Shown one piece after another: positions 1-6,902 of a stretch of 13,134 nucleotides of DNA. Position 1 is the first letter of the stretch; each line of letters opens with the position of its first letter. The notes below the pieces were generated by a model. That model did no database searches and had not been told where the DNA came from. It was given only the letters and a program-made list of their open reading frames with translations. The stretch covers positions 1 through 13,134 of the forward strand of contig JAIEQQ010000624.1 in the NCBI GenBank assembly GCA_019747615.1, given 5' to 3'. Origin of the DNA: Phycisphaerales bacterium (GTDB lineage Bacteria; Planctomycetota; Phycisphaerae; Phycisphaerales; UBA1924). The position numbers were made by a program, and so were the translations under genes.

Positions 1-41
1 AGAGATACGCGCGGTGGGCGAAAGGCCCAGACCGTTAACGA

Positions 42-69
42 GAAAAGGCCTCTTTACGAGGCCTTTCTC
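42..69 (-). terminator. Intrinsic terminator of the tRNA-Asn gene
   Basis: Read on the minus strand just past the 3' end of the tRNA, the sequence forms AAAGGCCTC-GTAAA-GAGGCCTTTT. This is a perfect 9-bp stem with a 5-nt loop and a closing run of four T. The geometry and the position, about 9 bp after the tRNA, fit a Rho-independent terminator. The stem is nearly symmetric, so it could also work on the plus strand. Confidence 0.8.
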
Positions 70-74
70 AGAAC

Positions 75-145
75 TCCTCGAGTAGGACTCGAACCTACAA
101 CCTGCCCGTTAACAGCGGGCCGCTCTACCATTGAGCTATCGAGGA
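75..145 (-). tRNA. tRNA-Asn (anticodon GTT)
   Basis: The minus strand folds into a complete 71-nt cloverleaf. The 7-bp acceptor stem TCCTCGA/TCGAGGA is perfect. The D arm is GCTC/GAGC with a GG-containing loop. The anticodon stem GCCCG/CGGGC closes the loop CTGTTAA, giving anticodon GTT (Asn). The T arm GTAGG/CCTAC closes the loop TTCGAGT. The 3' CCA is not encoded (the next bases are GTT), so the organism must add it with a CCA-adding enzyme. An intrinsic terminator follows directly. I see no clear sigma-70 promoter upstream. Confidence 0.97.
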
Positions 146-502
146 AATTGTCTGCTTGCTGGCGGGGCCAGCGACTGGACTGATTCTTGATACGACCGAC
201 GGATCCGAACTCCAAATGGCGGGACTCTCAACGCGGCCGTACCTCGGCATTTGTCGAGCCCGCGGCGAGACCGGAACAGTAGCGAGGAGTCGTAGTCGGT
301 CAAGTCGGTGGTGGACTTCAATCTTCGTGGGCGTGTCGTGCCGTTCGTGGGTTTGCGGGCCCGCCTGGGGTTTGTGGGGTTCTTGGCCGGTGCGTGGGGC
401 CGCGGTGCTGGTACGCATTTTCGGACCATGCGCTTCAGCCCGGCTTGTTGCTTACGCCATGCCCCTTGCCGCGTTCGACCTCGGGCAGGCCGCCCGTCGG
501 CC
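146..502. other. Intergenic region without a convincing gene
   Basis: This 357-bp stretch lies between the GT41 gene stop and the tRNA. Open frames cross it on both strands, but they run into the tRNA or antisense through the GT41 gene and give Arg/Pro/Ser-rich shadow proteins, so I call none. Right after the GT41 stop there is a GGCCG-N5-CGGCC hairpin (488-502) without a T run. Around 316-412 the minus strand becomes C/A-rich and G-poor, as expected for a Rho loading region. A GCTGGC-GGG-GCCAGC dyad sits at 158-172, just upstream of the tRNA. None of these sites is certain. Confidence 0.5.
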
Positions 503-2404
503 TTACGCCTCCCGGCCGGCGACCTTGATCACAATCGCTCGCAGCGCGGCCTCGAATCGCTTCGCGTACGCCGCGTGGTCGCAGACCGGCGACGCCAGGA
601 GCCTGGGCCGGAGCTGCGAACGGAGGGCCTTGATCCGCGGGATGTCATTCCCGAGCGCAACGGCGATCCGGACATAGTCGTCAACGTCGCGGCCGCAGAG
701 TTCCGGAAGGCCCGCGTTGGTCAGCAGTGAGAGCCCGACGCGCGACGCGTGCATGTCGCCGGCGTAGCAGACGACGGGCACGCCCATGTACAGGGCCTCG
801 CACGTGGTCGTGGTGCCGTTGTAGGGGAAGGTATCCAGCGCGACGTCGATGCTGGCGTACTTCTCCAGGTGCTCGCGCGATGTTGGTGTCGAGGGGATGA
901 CACGCAAGCGCGAGCGATCAATGCCCAGGGCCTCGAAGCGTGCGAGCAGGTCCTGCTGCGTGTGCTCGTCGTTGAGCGCCTGCGACTTGATCACAAAACG
1001 CGAGCCGGGCACGCCCTTGAGCACACGGGCCCACGCTCCGATCGCGCCGTCGCTGACTTTCTTGAGCGCGTTGAAGGTCCCGAAGGTGGGGGGCTCGCCC
1101 CGAGAGACCGGGCCGGGCGACACGTCCGGGGCGTCGTCGCTTGCGCGATAGCACAGGAAGCAAGGGTCGAGTCTCTCGATGGGCTCGACGCTGTGGAGCT
1201 GCGCATCGAACGGGACGCCCGCCGGATCAGTCAGCGAATCGACGAGACGGAAGTCGAGCGTCTCGAGCCCGGTGGTGCCGGGATAGCCGCAGAATGTGCC
1301 TTGCACCGGCGCCGGCTCAAAGCCCAAGGCCGCGAGCCCGGAGGCGGAGGTGTGGCCCGCGAGGTCCAGCACGACGTGCAGGTCATCGGCGCGAATCATG
1401 TCGGCGATCGGGCCGATGGTCATGAGCGCCGCGTTGCGCCAATGCGCCGCGAGCTTGTGGAGGCGTTCGGTCACGCGGTCGACGTGTGGCGACGTTGAAT
1501 AGCAGAAGATCTCGACGCGTGAGCCCTGAAACTCTCGCAGGAGCGGTTCGATGAAATACGCGACCGAGTGCTCGCGAAAGTCCGGCGAGAGCAGACCGAC
1601 GCGGAGCACGCCGTCGCGAGCGGCTTGCACGGCCCGTGCGCGGGCCTCGGGCGAGATGGGGCTGCCCACACCGCGACGGGCGCCGCGGAGCTTCCAGTAT
1701 TCGCGCACGTCGTCGCAGATCTGCACCGGCGAGACCCCGCCGGCGTGCTTGGCGGTGCCCGAGCGGAGCAGGATGCCCGGCGGGTAGTCCGGGAACGCCT
1801 TGACCAGCGCGTCGGCATCGCGGTACGACTCTTCGGCTCGCCCGAGTGATTGGAGCGAAAGCGCGTGGTTGTGCCAGAGATCGGGGTGCTCAGGATGATG
1901 CAAGAGGGCGCGCTCGGCGGCTTCGCGCCCGTCGCGATAGCGGCCGATTGCCAACAGCGCGTCGGTCAGGCCGAGCCACGAATCCACGTGCGTCGGGTCG
2001 ATCGCCACGGCCTTCTGGAACAGCTCAGCGCAGGTCGCGTCCACGTGCATCTGGCGGCGCAGGGCACCGATGATGTACAGATACATAGCGTCGCCCGGCG
2101 GCGCAAGCTGCACGCAGCGATCGATGAAGTACATCGCCTGCGGGAAGTTCCGCTGCAGCATCAGCGCGTTGGCCAGCACGCGGTTCACGTGCGGGTGGCG
2201 CGGGTGCCTTTGCTGCTCGCGACGGCAGATTGCCTCGGCCTCGGCGAACTTGTCCTGCTCGATGAAGTCCAGCGCCTGGTTCAATCTCGCGACGATCGAG
2301 TCCTCACCCGGGTCGGGGCGCGCGCCGGCGTGCATCTGCGCGGGGTGGGTTCCGGCGTTGCCGTTCGAGCTGTTTCCGGTTGGCTGGCTCATGTGGGCGA
2401 TCAT
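503..2404 (-). CDS. TPR plus O-GlcNAc transferase-like glycosyltransferase (GT41)
   Basis: This 633-residue protein has two parts. Residues about 35-220 are TPR helices (for example LDFIEQDKFAEAEAICRREQ at 46). Residues about 265-625 match the GT41 (OGT/SPINDLY) catalytic region. Family landmarks are present: SPDFREHS with His279 (the OGT His498 region), GYPGTTGLETLDF at 373, FNALKK with Lys449 aligned to the UDP-contacting Lys of human OGT, LDTFPYNGTTTT at 523, and HASRV at 552. There is no signal peptide, so it should act in the cytoplasm and transfer a sugar to Ser/Thr of proteins. The donor is not settled: GT41 members use UDP-GlcNAc, GDP-fucose (SPINDLY) or UDP-glucose (HMW1C). It lies 30 bp after the TPR lipoprotein gene and is probably cotranscribed. 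A second ATG, four codons in, is an alternative start; neither has a strong ribosome binding site. Confidence 0.9.
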   Translation of the reverse strand: MIAHMSQPTGNSSNGNAGTHPAQMHAGARPDPGEDSIVARLNQALDFIEQDKFAEAEAICRREQQRHPRHPHVNRVLANALMLQRNFPQAMYFIDRCVQLAPPGDAMYLYIIGALRRQMHVDATCAELFQKAVAIDPTHVDSWLGLTDALLAIGRYRDGREAAERALLHHPEHPDLWHNHALSLQSLGRAEESYRDADALVKAFPDYPPGILLRSGTAKHAGGVSPVQICDDVREYWKLRGARRGVGSPISPEARARAVQAARDGVLRVGLLSPDFREHSVAYFIEPLLREFQGSRVEIFCYSTSPHVDRVTERLHKLAAHWRNAALMTIGPIADMIRADDLHVVLDLAGHTSASGLAALGFEPAPVQGTFCGYPGTTGLETLDFRLVDSLTDPAGVPFDAQLHSVEPIERLDPCFLCYRASDDAPDVSPGPVSRGEPPTFGTFNALKKVSDGAIGAWARVLKGVPGSRFVIKSQALNDEHTQQDLLARFEALGIDRSRLRVIPSTPTSREHLEKYASIDVALDTFPYNGTTTTCEALYMGVPVVCYAGDMHASRVGLSLLTNAGLPELCGRDVDDYVRIAVALGNDIPRIKALRSQLRPRLLASPVCDHAAYAKRFEAALRAIVIKVAGREA

Positions 2405-2434
2405 AACCGCCAGAGCGGTCTGGCCTCGTTCGTA

Positions 2435-3652
2435 TCACTGCGTGGGCACGTTCGCGATGCCCGCGTCGATCTGGTTGGCCAGCTCGATTGCGCGAGCCAG
2501 GTCTTTCTGGCTCTGCTCGGTGTTGCCGAGCTGCTGGGCGATCAGCGAACGAAGTGAATACGCCGTGGGGTCGTTCGGAGCGAGCTTGACCGCCTGGTTC
2601 GCCGCGTCCATCGCCGGCTGCCACTGCTGATTCATGCGATGGTGCATGGCGCGAAGCAGGTGTCCCTCGCTGCGGTCGGGCGCGATCGCGACCAGACGAG
2701 CCGAAGCGATCCGCACGCGATGCTGATCGCCCATACGGACGCACACTTGGCCGAGGTCAAACCAGCTCTGAATGTCGTTGACGCCCTCGGGCTCGTTGGT
2801 CAGCGCCAGAAGCGCCGTGCGGGCCTCGCCCAGGCGATCCAGCGCCATCAGGCAGCGTGCCTGCGACATCCGCAGGTCGCGTCGGCCCTCGTTGTTCTTC
2901 GCCTTCAGGAGCTGCTGCAGCGTGAGCTGGGCGTCGGCGAATCGCTTGGCCGACATCTGCGCACGCGCCAGGTCCTCTTGAATGTTCAGGTCGTCGGGTG
3001 AGAGCAGCCGCGCTTCGAGCAGCAGATCCGCGGCGTCGGCGTGGCGATTCTCCAGCATCGCGATCTGACCGTGCATCTGGCGGAAACCGGCGTTCTGAGC
3101 GAAATCGCTGCCGCGCGAGGCCAGCAGAGCCTTGGCGCCCTCGGTGTCCTTGCGCTGAATGAGCATCTCCGCCGCGGCGATGACGTACTGCGGGTTGGCG
3201 GGGTCGAGCTTGATGGCCTGTTCGTAATGCGAGAAGGCCTCATCGATCTTGCCGGCACGCTCGCTGAGGATGCCCTGGAAATACGCCGCGTCGACGTTCT
3301 TGGGGTTCAGCTTCGCGGCTTGGACGAACGCCTGGCGCGAGAGATCGAGGCTGCCGAGCTCAAGCAGGATGCGCCCGCGGAGCACGTGCGACTCGGGGCT
3401 CTCCTTGTTCATGTCCAGCGCGTTGTCCACGCTCTTGAGCGCCTTTTCAAGGTCGCCGGCGAGGTACTGCTGGTTGGCCATCTGCGCCTGGATCTCGCTC
3501 TTCAGCGCGTTCTGACGCATCTTTGACCGCTCGGCGTGCTCCTTCGTGTACGCGCCCTGTCCGGCACAGCCAGCCAGCGTCAGCACCGCAGCAGCGGTGA
3601 GCGTCACGCGGCAGGCGATCGAGAGATGAGCAGTGCGGCCAAATCGGTTCAT
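2435..3652 (-). CDS. TPR-repeat lipoprotein, possible PilF-like pilotin
   Basis: This 405-residue protein has a lipoprotein signal: a basic start (MNRFGR), a hydrophobic core, and a lipobox LAGC with the lipidated Cys at residue 29. About nine TPR-type helix pairs fill the rest. Recognisable units include AGDLEKALKSVDNALDMN, AGKIDEAFSHYEQAIKLDP and QWQPAMDAANQAVKLAPND. I chose the ATG at 3652 because GGAG lies 6 nt before it; an in-frame ATG at 3664 lacks such a site. TPR lipoproteins such as PilF guide secretin assembly in the outer membrane, and the secretin gene lies just upstream, so a pilotin-like role is a reasonable inference. It is longer than PilF (about 250 residues) and could be another envelope scaffold. 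A terminator upstream suggests its own promoter, and the GT41 gene follows it closely. Confidence 0.85.
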   Translation of the reverse strand: MNRFGRTAHLSIACRVTLTAAAVLTLAGCAGQGAYTKEHAERSKMRQNALKSEIQAQMANQQYLAGDLEKALKSVDNALDMNKESPESHVLRGRILLELGSLDLSRQAFVQAAKLNPKNVDAAYFQGILSERAGKIDEAFSHYEQAIKLDPANPQYVIAAAEMLIQRKDTEGAKALLASRGSDFAQNAGFRQMHGQIAMLENRHADAADLLLEARLLSPDDLNIQEDLARAQMSAKRFADAQLTLQQLLKAKNNEGRRDLRMSQARCLMALDRLGEARTALLALTNEPEGVNDIQSWFDLGQVCVRMGDQHRVRIASARLVAIAPDRSEGHLLRAMHHRMNQQWQPAMDAANQAVKLAPNDPTAYSLRSLIAQQLGNTEQSQKDLARAIELANQIDAGIANVPTQ

Positions 3653-3723
3653 GAGAAGCTCCATTTCGTGCGTGGGTCGGAGGGTTGTGCGGGCTCAGCG
3701 AGGTCTCAGGGGGGACACAAGAC

Positions 3724-3832
3724 GGCCGGCGCGTGGCAGGCTTCAGCGACTACGCCGCCTGGGCAAGCCGTCGGCGTCCGAGAAGACCACCGTGTCATCG
3801 GACGTTTGCAGACGTCACTTCACGCGCCGGCC
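3724..3832 (-). other. Nested inverted repeats in the leader of the TPR lipoprotein gene
   Basis: A perfect 12-bp inverted repeat (GGCCGGCGCGTG at 3724-3735, CACGCGCCGGCC at 3821-3832) encloses 85 nt. Inside are further pairings: CAGGC/GCCTG (3737-3741 with 3757-3761) and CGTCCGA/TCGGACG (3775-3781 with 3798-3804). GACGT/ACGTC (3801-3805 with 3812-3816) would compete with the second of these. On the minus strand it lies between the upstream terminator and the start codon at 3652, so it would sit in the 5' leader. It does not match a riboswitch class I can recall. It could be a structured leader RNA or chance pairing in GC-rich DNA. Confidence 0.3.
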
Positions 3833-3927
3833 TCGGGCGGGGCTCGACATTGCGAACCTCAGGACCGATGGGGACTGACCGTCGATCGGCCCTCTTTGCG
3901 GCGGCGGGAAACGTGCCGTGCGCAATG

Positions 3928-3951
3928 AAAAGCCGGGCTTGCGCCCGGCTT
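3928..3951 (-). terminator. Intrinsic terminator after the secretin gene
   Basis: On the minus strand AAGCCGGGC-GCAA-GCCCGGCTTTTC forms a perfect 9-bp stem with a 4-nt loop and four T. It lies about 77 bp past the stop of the secretin tail frame at 4028. Its position supports the view that the secretin transcript runs through that second frame and ends here, with the TPR lipoprotein pair as a separate unit. Confidence 0.85.
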
Positions 3952-4027
3952 GGTGTCAACTCAGAGTGTCTCGGGTGCCATTCTGGATCGGAGCGATGCG
4001 GAGCCGCGTCGCTCAACCCATCGCGGC

Positions 4028-4366
4028 TTACTTCTCTTCGGCGTTCGCAATCGGGCTGGTGGCCGGCGTGCTTGCCGGGACAGCGTTGCCCTGGGCGTCC
4101 TTCGCAGCGGCGGTTGCGCCCTGTGACGACGCGAGCTGGTTCCCATCGGCCACGAACTGCGAGAGCGACTGCGGCTGAGTGGTGGGGGTCGCGGCAGCGG
4201 TGACGACCTCAAACTGGCCCGTGACCGCGTTGAAGCGCGTGGCCGGAGCCACGAAGCGACCGCCCTTCTGCGGAGCCGCGGCGAAGAAGTCCGGCATGAT
4301 CGCCGGCGCCTGCACGGAGGACTTCATGCCCAACGGCTGCTTCGGGATCTGGTACTGGCCTTCCAT
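4028..4366 (-). CDS. C-terminal tail of the secretin in the -1 frame (frameshifted part)
   Basis: This frame carries about 112 codons ending at 4028. It contains MPDFFAAAPQKGGRF and RFNAVTGQFEVV, then an Ala/Thr/Gln-rich end (TAAATPTTQPQS). It has no signal peptide and no known domain. From about 4375 downward its codons are GC3-rich (CAG, ATC, CCG, AAG), while the secretin frame there becomes poor (AGT, AGA, CGA, AGC). The true coding frame therefore seems to switch at the CCCC run at 4370-4373. One added base there would give a single secretin of about 720 residues. The alternative is a separate gene starting at the ATG at 4366 or at the ATG at 4327, which overlaps the secretin stop as ATGA. 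I see no good ribosome binding site for either, so the frameshift reading is favoured. Confidence 0.6.
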   Translation of the reverse strand: MEGQYQIPKQPLGMKSSVQAPAIMPDFFAAAPQKGGRFVAPATRFNAVTGQFEVVTAAATPTTQPQSLSQFVADGNQLASSQGATAAAKDAQGNAVPASTPATSPIANAEEK

Positions 4367-6192
4367 CCAGGGGTCTTGACGGGCTTCGGCGCCGGCTGGA
4401 TCTCCATCAGCCTGCGGTTGGTGTCCTCCCGGATGACATCGTCGAGCATGCGACGCGACGGCCACACTTCCTTCTCGCCGGTCAACCGCTCACGCAGGCG
4501 GAGCGCGTCGGGCTGGCGGGCGTTGAGCGTCAATGAGCGGGCGTTCTTCCAGAGCGCCTTCTCATACTCGCCGGCGCGGGCCAGGGCCTCGGCCTCGACG
4601 TTCAGCGAGCTGGTCATCTTGTCGCGCGACCAGGGCAGCAGGCCCTGACGCGTTCCACTGCGGACGCGATCGATCACGTCAACGGCGCGCTCGCTCTGGC
4701 TCAGCAGCACCTTGTCGTTCACGATGCTCGGCGTCACGAGGAAGATGATCTCCTCACGCTTCAGGCTGTCGTCATGACCGCGGAACGGTGTGCCCAGCAG
4801 CGGCACATCGCCCAGCAGCGGCACCTGCGAGCGCGTCGCGACGGTCGTCTCGCGGAACAGGCCGCCGAGGACGATCGTCATGCCATCTTGCACGATGACG
4901 TTGGTCGTGATCTCCTGGCGAGACTCATCGGGGACGGTGACGGTCGCGCCGCCGGTGCCCTTGATTTCCTTCGTGGTACCGGTCGAGACCTGCGGCTTGA
5001 GCTCCATACGAATGTCGCCGTTAGCTGAGACGAACGGCCGGAAGTAGAGCTGCACACCGGTGTCCAGGAAGTTCACGGTCTGCGTCTGGCTGGTCTCGGT
5101 CTGCGTCGTGCTGATGTACGCCAGGCGATCGATGACCTGCACACGGGCGGGCTGGCGGTTGAGCACCAGCAGCTTCGGGTTGGCCATGACGGTGGTGTCG
5201 CTCACCTCGTCCAGCAGCTTGACGACGAGCGCCAGGTTCTTGCTGATGACGCCGACCTTCAGCGTGCTCTTGCCGGCGGTCTTGCCGGGGGTGGCGGTGA
5301 TGCCATAGGCCTTGTTGTCTGCGGGCGAGAGGCCACCGGCGGTGCCGTTGCCGCCGGCGCCGAGCGCATCGGCGATGGCGCGGGGGCCGCCGAGTGTCGC
5401 GAAGTCCGTGAAGTTCACATCGCCGATGATCGAGAAGTCCACGCCGAAGGCGTTGTCCTCGCTCAGCTTCGTCTGCATCACCGTGGCCTCAACGAGCACC
5501 TGGCTCGGCTTCGTGTCAAGCTCGGCCAAGAGCTTCTCGACCGCCTTGATGTTCTCCTCGTAGTCGATGACCACCAGCGTCGCGCCCAGAGCAAAGTCGT
5601 CCTTGCCCGAGGGAACGGTGTCCGAGATCTTGAACTCGTCGGTCTTTGCCGTCGTCTTGATCTCGCCGCCCTGGCTCAGCATGGGCTTGACAAACTCCGC
5701 GGCGTCCACGCTGTTCAGGAAGTTCAACCGGATCACCTTCGCGGTGCGAGGCTTCGTCGCCTTCTGGATCTTCTCAAACTCCTCCAGCGTGTACACGTAG
5801 ATGAAGTTGCCCTTCTCGCTGTACACATAGCCGTTGACCTGCAGGATTGCGTCCAGCGCGTCGTAGAACGTCACGTTGTACAGGTTCGCCGAGATCTTGC
5901 CCGTCACGCTCTTGCTGGCGATGATGTTCTTCTGGCTCTGGATGCTCAGCAGCTCGAGCACGTCGGTGATGTTCGATTCCTCGGTGGCCAGATCGACGAG
6001 CATCTGGTCTGAGACCTTCACCTTCGGCTTCGAAGGGTCACCGTCCTTGGCGCCGGCCTTCTCAACGGGCGCGCCGGCCCCGCCTTGGCCGAGCGCAGGA
6101 GCCGCGAACGAGAATGCGAGCACCGCCAAGAGCGGCAATCGCCCGGCGGCGTTGAACAACTGAGCTGCGGACACGTCGCGAACAAGGGCCAT
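4324..6192 (-). CDS. Secretin (type II secretion / type IV pilus outer-membrane channel, GspD/PilQ family)
   Basis: The 622-residue frame encodes an outer-membrane secretin. It has a signal peptide (cleavage probably after ALG at 35) and an STN/N0-type domain at about 65-135 (LLSIQSQKNIIASKSVTGKI). An N1-like domain spans about 150-225, and the secretin core about 228-492. The core begins with QVLVEATVMQ and ends with the signature VPLLGDVPLLGTPFR at 457 and EEIIFLVTPSIV at 480. After the core comes a helical TPR-like stretch (about 528-572), then a Pro-rich segment. The last 15 or so residues (KASTRSRSSRWA) are probably out of frame, see the -1 frame entry. The start has GGAG 7 nt upstream. 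The gene follows a pseudopilin group and probably serves the same secretion or pilus machine; ATPase and platform genes are not in the window. Confidence 0.93.
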   Translation of the reverse strand: MALVRDVSAAQLFNAAGRLPLLAVLAFSFAAPALGQGGAGAPVEKAGAKDGDPSKPKVKVSDQMLVDLATEESNITDVLELLSIQSQKNIIASKSVTGKISANLYNVTFYDALDAILQVNGYVYSEKGNFIYVYTLEEFEKIQKATKPRTAKVIRLNFLNSVDAAEFVKPMLSQGGEIKTTAKTDEFKISDTVPSGKDDFALGATLVVIDYEENIKAVEKLLAELDTKPSQVLVEATVMQTKLSEDNAFGVDFSIIGDVNFTDFATLGGPRAIADALGAGGNGTAGGLSPADNKAYGITATPGKTAGKSTLKVGVISKNLALVVKLLDEVSDTTVMANPKLLVLNRQPARVQVIDRLAYISTTQTETSQTQTVNFLDTGVQLYFRPFVSANGDIRMELKPQVSTGTTKEIKGTGGATVTVPDESRQEITTNVIVQDGMTIVLGGLFRETTVATRSQVPLLGDVPLLGTPFRGHDDSLKREEIIFLVTPSIVNDKVLLSQSERAVDVIDRVRSGTRQGLLPWSRDKMTSSLNVEAEALARAGEYEKALWKNARSLTLNARQPDALRLRERLTGEKEVWPSRRMLDDVIREDTNRRLMEIQPAPKPVKTPGWKASTRSRSSRWA

Positions 6193-6596
6193 AGGGGTGC
6201 TCCGTTATTGGGCGGTGATGAGTTCGTCGAATCGCGTCGTGTCGCCACGGTGCGAAACTCCGAGAAGGTGTGTCGTCTATTCCGAGTGCGGACTTTTGCG
6301 AAGGACGAACGACGCCGAGAACCGCCGCTCCGTTTAATCCATCACACGCCGAATGGCGGGCCAAACACCGACAAAGTGCGCGACCGGCCGCACGCGGAGA
6401 ATCTGGACGACGTTGTGAGCTCGGTCGATCGAACGGCGCCCGCGCCGATGGGCGGTGCAATCCGCGGCGATCGGTGTTGATCTCGCACGCCCACGCACGC
6501 ACCGGTGCCCGCACCCGCGGCGGGCTGCGTGCGAGCAGCGATGACCCAGCACGCACGAGGATGTGTGCGTGCGATCCGGCGCTTAACGCGAGTGGT
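6193..6596. other. 404-bp gap inside the secretion cluster
   Basis: No convincing gene lies here. Long open frames on both strands give Arg-rich proteins and one runs into the secretin gene in a wrong frame. The stretch probably carries the end of the upstream transcript and the promoter of the secretin gene, but I see no clear -35/-10 pair. It contains dense GCACGC/GCGTGC repeats around 6482-6575, described separately. Confidence 0.5.
6549..6572 (-). terminator. Hairpin downstream of the 94-residue membrane protein gene
   Basis: GCACGCAC-GAGGATGT-GTGCGTGC is a perfect 8-bp inverted repeat with an 8-nt loop, 25 bp past the stop codon at 6597. No T run follows, so it is a weak terminator candidate or an mRNA-end stabiliser. 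Similar motifs nearby (CGCACGC at 6484, 6495 and a GCTGC/GCAGC dyad at 6524-6539) make a repeat cluster equally possible. Confidence 0.35.
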
Positions 6597-6881
6597 TTAA
6601 TCGCCGGCGTGCGGCGAGTGTGTCGCTTCGCCCGGCACCGGGCTCGCCCGCTCTGGCGAAATCGCGGCGGGGATTGGCGTCGCTTCGGATTGCTTAGCAC
6701 CGCTCGCATCCGCGCTGTGAGGACACGTCGGCAGCGTCTGTGAAGAGTGGCCCGTGCTTGGCTCGGCGATCGCCATCTTCGGGTGCCCGGTCAGCAGCAG
6801 CAGGCGTGCCCACAGAAGCAGCCCAAACGCCACGAGCGCAACGCCGAAGCTGCTTGGTCGAATGCGGAGCTTGCGAATCAC
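6597..6881 (-). CDS. Small single-pass membrane protein of the secretion cluster, unassigned
   Basis: This 94-residue protein has a basic start (MIRKLRIRPSS) and one membrane segment at about 12-30 (GVALVAFGLLLWARLLLL). A Pro/Ser/Ala-rich tail follows, probably on the periplasmic side. It starts with GTG; a perfect AGGAGG 5 nt upstream makes this start firm. It lies 21 bp after the pseudopilin gene, so the two are cotranscribed. I do not recognise the family. Its layout, a short cytoplasmic end plus one helix plus a flexible tail, recalls the N-terminal part of GspC-type proteins, but there is no HR or PDZ domain, so that is only a guess. Confidence 0.7.
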   Translation of the reverse strand: MIRKLRIRPSSFGVALVAFGLLLWARLLLLTGHPKMAIAEPSTGHSSQTLPTCPHSADASGAKQSEATPIPAAISPERASPVPGEATHSPHAGD

Positions 6882-6886
6882 GCCTG

Positions 6887-6892
6887 CCTCCT
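6887..6892 (-). promoter_or_regulatory. Ribosome binding site fixing a GTG start
   Basis: AGGAGG on the minus strand is a full match to the anti-Shine-Dalgarno complement, with a 5-nt spacer to the GTG at 6879-6881. It lies in the 21-bp gap after the pseudopilin stop and is what decides the start of the 94-residue membrane protein. Confidence 0.75.
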
Positions 6893-6902
6893 GATGGTCG
6901 CC

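Noticed and set aside
125..429. Minus-strand open frames of about 97 codons reaching into the tRNA
   Set aside because: They overlap a perfect tRNA gene and encode basic, low-information sequence.
156..677. 173-codon plus-strand open frame next to the tRNA
   Set aside because: Its second half is antisense to the GT41 C-terminus and its composition is that of a shadow frame. No domain is visible.
749..1498. 249-codon plus-strand open frame
   Set aside because: It lies wholly antisense to the GT41 catalytic region, which has clear family motifs.
3724..3832. Cyclic-di-GMP (GEMM) riboswitch
   Set aside because: A GCAAAC piece and a GGACGCC piece recall the GEMM consensus, but the tetraloop-receptor parts and the second conserved helix are missing.
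3795..4016. 73-codon minus-strand open frame
   Set aside because: It spans the intrinsic terminator at 3928-3951 and part of the inverted-repeat leader, and resembles no protein I know.
4366..4380. Programmed -1 ribosomal frameshift in the secretin gene
   Set aside because: The local codons AAG ACC CCT GGA do not make an X XXY YYZ slippery heptamer, and I see no stimulatory stem right after it. An indel is simpler.
6062..6709. 215-codon minus-strand open frame over the 404-bp gap
   Set aside because: It is Arg/Ser/Pro-rich, overlaps the 94-residue gene and the secretin start in other frames, and has no ribosome binding site or domain.
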